From: CAYSIX01 sp964431205
Lineage (GTDB): Bacteria > Planctomycetota > Phycisphaerae > Phycisphaerales > Phycisphaeraceae
Assembly: GCA_964431205.1 (NCBI GenBank)
Contig: CAYSIX010000180.1
Location: 1-8,895, forward strand
Length of the DNA: 8,895 nucleotides
Reading direction: 5' to 3'
In this document: in pieces, positions 6,816 to 8,895 of the stretch
Position numbering within the stretch: position 1 is the stretch's first letter
How the letters are laid out: every line of letters begins with the position of its first letter
Notes under the pieces: model-generated
What the model was told of the DNA's origin: nothing
Seen by the model: the letters and a program-made list of their open reading frames with translations, nothing else
Database searches by the model: none
Translations under genes and position numbers: made by a program

Positions 6816-6836
6816 CCGCGACGCGTCGCGTCGCGG
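6816..6836 (-). terminator. GC hairpin directly after the phosphatase stop codon
   Basis: CCGCGACG (6816-6823) and CGTCGCGG (6829-6836) form an 8-bp perfect stem with a 5-base loop, ten bases past the stop codon. An alternative 14-bp perfect palindrome, CGCGACGCGTCGCG, occupies 6817-6830. No U-run follows. With the larger hairpin next to it, this could be a tandem terminator without U-tracts. Confidence 0.4.
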
Positions 6837-6846
6837 CTTGCCAACC

Positions 6847-7602
6847 TCAATCCGCCGCGCCCAGCACCAGCCGGCGCGGGTTCTGCACCGCCAGCCGCTG
6901 CAACGTCGCGCGACCGAACTCCTGCTCGATCATCTCCAGCCCCTCCATCCGCGGGGTCAGCTCCGCCGGCCGGTGCATGTCCAGGGCCAGGAATGTGTAG
7001 CGGCCCTCGGCCAACCACTGGCGAATCCGTTTATCCGCCCGGTACCCCTCCTCGCCAGTCATGCACCGCGCGTTGCCCTGCAGCCACACCCCGCGGTCAC
7101 TCAGCTCCGCCAGTTTCTCGCCCATCCCGTCGCGCACGCCGATCCGTTCGGGGTGGGCGAGGATCGGCTGATACGCCCGCTCGAGCAGCCAGTCCATCGC
7201 CGGGTCGGCCCAGCGGGGCCAGGCGTCCTCCCACAGGTCCACCAGCACGCAGCGCGAGTCGGCCAGCGTCGGCACGCCCGTCGACTCGAACCACGCGATC
7301 ACGCCGTCGAACAGCCGCACCTCCGCGCCGGGCCAGATCGGATAATCCTCGCCGCGGTCGGCCAGGTCGCGTCGCAGCTGGATGGTCCAGGCGGCGATGT
7401 GCTCGGGCGTGTTGTGGGGGTACACGGCGGGCCAGACGTGCGGTGTGCAGATCGAGCCGACGTACCCGTGCTGCTTGAGCATGCGGACGCAGGCGAGCGA
7501 CTCGTCGAGGTCCTGGCAGCCGTCGTCGATGCCGGGCAGCAGGTGGCTGTGGATGTCGATCGGTCCGGGCGGCAGGTCGGGGTGTGGGGCGGCGTCGGTC
7601 AT
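6847..7602 (-). CDS. PHP-family phosphatase of the CpsB/YwqE (tyrosine-protein phosphatase) type
   Basis: The 251-residue protein belongs to the metal-dependent PHP phosphatases that, in Gram-positive capsule and exopolysaccharide loci, dephosphorylate bacterial tyrosine kinases. Metal-site motifs are in the family order: DIHSHLLPGIDDG (16-28), TPH (53-55), GAEVR (92-96), AHPER (149-153) and DMH (208-210), where the family usually has SDAH. The final helix MIEQEFGRATLQRLAVQNPRRLVLG matches the YwqE C-terminus. There is no signal peptide or membrane helix, so it should be cytoplasmic. The open frame extends to 7806, but that would overlap cinA and add 68 proline- and cysteine-rich residues; the ATG at 7602 starts just ahead of the first metal motif. 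No kinase or polysaccharide gene is in view, so the substrate is open. It lies 103 bases after cinA and may be co-transcribed. Confidence 0.85.
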   Translation of the reverse strand: MTDAAPHPDLPPGPIDIHSHLLPGIDDGCQDLDESLACVRMLKQHGYVGSICTPHVWPAVYPHNTPEHIAAWTIQLRRDLADRGEDYPIWPGAEVRLFDGVIAWFESTGVPTLADSRCVLVDLWEDAWPRWADPAMDWLLERAYQPILAHPERIGVRDGMGEKLAELSDRGVWLQGNARCMTGEEGYRADKRIRQWLAEGRYTFLALDMHRPAELTPRMEGLEMIEQEFGRATLQRLAVQNPRRLVLGAAD

Positions 7603-7705
7603 GTCGTGGGGTTCGTGTCCGTGGTCGGGGGGTTGATGCTCGGCGTGCTGGATGGTGGGGCCGGCGTGGGGTGGCTGGTTCGGGGCTTGGTGGCGGTGGG
7701 GCGGG
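7603..7705 (-). other. C-rich, G-poor spacer between cinA and the phosphatase gene
   Basis: By hand count the transcribed strand of this 103-base spacer has about 59 C and 17 G, a bias much stronger than in the flanking genes. I see no hairpin with a U-run, no promoter and no ribosome binding site in it. C-rich, G-poor, unstructured RNA is the character of Rho-loading sites, so Rho-dependent termination after cinA is one possibility. The spacer could also be simple low-complexity drift. Confidence 0.35.
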
Positions 7706-8895
7706 TCAGGGGCTGGTGACGGCGGGCGGCTGCATCCAGCGGACGTGGGCGAGCGGCGCGTGGAGCAGGCGCAGGCGCAGCAGTTGCAGAGCGCACTTGG
7801 CGGCACGGTCGCGGACGGCGTCGCGTTCTCCGGGCAGCCGACCGAGCAGGGCGGTGGTCTCGATCGCGTCGGCGCCGTGGTCGTCGCCGCGTCGGGCCAG
7901 GCCGACCCAGACCGTGCCCACGGGTTTGGCCGGTGTGCCGCCGTCGGGCCCGGCGACGCCGCTGACCGCCACCGCCGCGTCCGCGCCGCTCTGCCGCAGC
8001 GCCCCGCCGGCCATCGCGCACACCACCGACTCGCTCACCGCGCCGTCCCGCTCGATCAGCTCCATCGGCACGCCGAGCTGCTCGGCCTTGAGCGCGTCGC
8101 TGTAGGTCACCCACCCGCCGGCGTACGCCGCGCTCGAGCCCGGCACGTCCGTCAGCATCGCCCCGATCAGCCCGCCCGTGCAGCTCTCCGCCGTCGCCAC
8201 GCGCAGGCCCTTGTCCCGCAGCAGCTTCACCACCGCCTGCTGCAGCGTCGCGCCATCGCGCCCGAACACGATCGGGCCCAGGCGTTGCTCGACCTGGGCG
8301 CACGTCGCTTCGAGCTGACGCTGCGCCTCCGGCTCCGTCGCGAACTCGCTGCGCACCCGCACCGAGCAGATCCCCGCCGACACCGTCGTGCCCACCTTCG
8401 GGTTCCGCCCGCGGTCCATCAGCTCGTCCAGCATCGACGCCACGTCCGACTCACCGGCCCCGAACGTGTGGATCACCGTGCTCAGGATCGTGTTGCCCTC
8501 GCCGACGAACTCGTCCAGCCGCGGCTCGACGTGCCGCTCGAACATCGTCCGCATCTCGCGCGGCACGCCGGGCATGACGAATACCGTCGCCCCGGCCAGA
8601 CGCGCCTCGATCCCCGGCGCCGTGCCGCACGTGTTCGGGATCATCTCCGCACCGACGGGGCACATCGCCTGCACGCGATTGCGCGCGGGCATCGGGCGGC
8701 CGCGGTCGGCGAAGAACCGCTCCAGCCGACGCAGGCTCGGGCCGTGCTCGGCCAGCTCCACGCCCATCGCGTCGGCCAGCGCCTGCCGCGTCAGGTCGTC
8801 GTCGGTCGGGCCCAGCCCACCGCTGACCAGCACCAGCGGCGCCGCCTCGGCCGCCAGCGTCAACGCCCGACCGATCGCCTCGCGGTCGTCCGCCA
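7706..8895 (-). CDS. cinA: CinA-family protein (MoCF domain plus nicotinamide-nucleotide amidase domain), 5' end outside the window
   Basis: CinA joins an N-terminal MoCF domain, with ADP-ribose or NMN pyrophosphatase activity in studied members, to a C-terminal nicotinamide mononucleotide deamidase domain. It serves pyridine nucleotide salvage and is competence-linked in some Gram-positives. The frame runs off the right edge, so about 60 N-terminal residues are missing; the TTG at 8863 is internal, since the codons before it (DDREAIG) already match the family. Visible motifs are LVSGGLGPTDDDLTRQA, then PNTCGTAPG, MPGVPREM, the linker domain with FGAGESDVASML, and the amidase domain with ATAESCTGGLIGAMLTDVPG, YAGGWVTYSDALKAEQLGV, GAVSESVV and VSGVAGPDGGTPAKPVGTVW. 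The C-terminus carries about 30 extra residues rich in leucine and arginine. NAD salvage here and nadC farther along make a loose metabolic theme. Confidence 0.92.
   Translation of the reverse strand, partial: ADDREAIGRALTLAAEAAPLVLVSGGLGPTDDDLTRQALADAMGVELAEHGPSLRRLERFFADRGRPMPARNRVQAMCPVGAEMIPNTCGTAPGIEARLAGATVFVMPGVPREMRTMFERHVEPRLDEFVGEGNTILSTVIHTFGAGESDVASMLDELMDRGRNPKVGTTVSAGICSVRVRSEFATEPEAQRQLEATCAQVEQRLGPIVFGRDGATLQQAVVKLLRDKGLRVATAESCTGGLIGAMLTDVPGSSAAYAGGWVTYSDALKAEQLGVPMELIERDGAVSESVVCAMAGGALRQSGADAAVAVSGVAGPDGGTPAKPVGTVWVGLARRGDDHGADAIETTALLGRLPGERDAVRDRAAKCALQLLRLRLLHAPLAHVRWMQPPAVTSP

Noticed and set aside
7603..7806. Longer N-terminus for the phosphatase starting at 7806
   Set aside because: It would overlap cinA by about 100 bases and adds Cys- and Pro-rich residues ahead of a start that already fits the family.
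8861..8863. TTG as the start of cinA
   Set aside because: The codons to its left in the protein (DDREAIGRA) match the CinA family, so the gene continues past the window edge.
1..8895. tRNA or rRNA genes, CRISPR arrays, insertion sequences, prophage genes
   Set aside because: Looked for on both strands; no cloverleaf, regularly spaced repeats, transposase or phage motif was seen.

Overview
The window is 8.9 kb of mostly very GC-rich DNA in which every gene I can support lies on the minus strand, so it reads right to left. It holds two housekeeping gene clusters and, at the left end, a small accessory patch. The high GC, the weak ribosome binding sites and a long biosynthetic SpeA-type arginine decarboxylase beside nadC-birA would fit a Planctomycetota member of the Phycisphaerae type. 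That is an impression from gene content and composition; the window has no rRNA or other marker gene to confirm it. A run of ten Ns inside one gene shows that this is a scaffolded draft or metagenome assembly.

Right end (about 6.85-8.9 kb): cinA, cut off by the window edge at its 5' end, is followed by a PHP-family phosphatase of the CpsB/YwqE type. A 103-base spacer that is strikingly C-rich and G-poor on the transcribed strand separates them. After the phosphatase comes a 199-base intergenic region with two GC-rich hairpins and then a plausible sigma-70-type promoter facing speA.

Middle (about 1.2-6.65 kb): speA (arginine decarboxylase, polyamine synthesis) is followed by a TauE/SafE-family permease, a two-domain ASCH protein, nadC (NAD synthesis) and birA (biotin-protein ligase). 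Spacings are 63 bases, 7 bases, a 14-base overlap and a 4-base ATGA overlap, so the last four and probably all five form one operon. speA looks broken in a literal translation only because the ten-N placeholder does not keep the frame. Both ends of the protein are intact, and the tail resumes in frame if the true gap is zero or a multiple of three bases.

Left end (1 to about 1.2 kb): a hicBA toxin-antitoxin pair, with HicB first and overlapping HicA by 8 bases, and a small unrecognised protein gene whose base composition is clearly lower in GC than the rest. The upstream region of hicB carries two short perfect inverted repeats. This patch looks like a small acquired segment next to the end of the birA operon.

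I see no tRNA, rRNA, CRISPR array, insertion sequence or obviously new defence system. The items most worth a second look are the ASCH protein with a possible B3-like C-terminal domain, the hicBA accessory patch, and the hairpin/promoter arrangement in front of speA.
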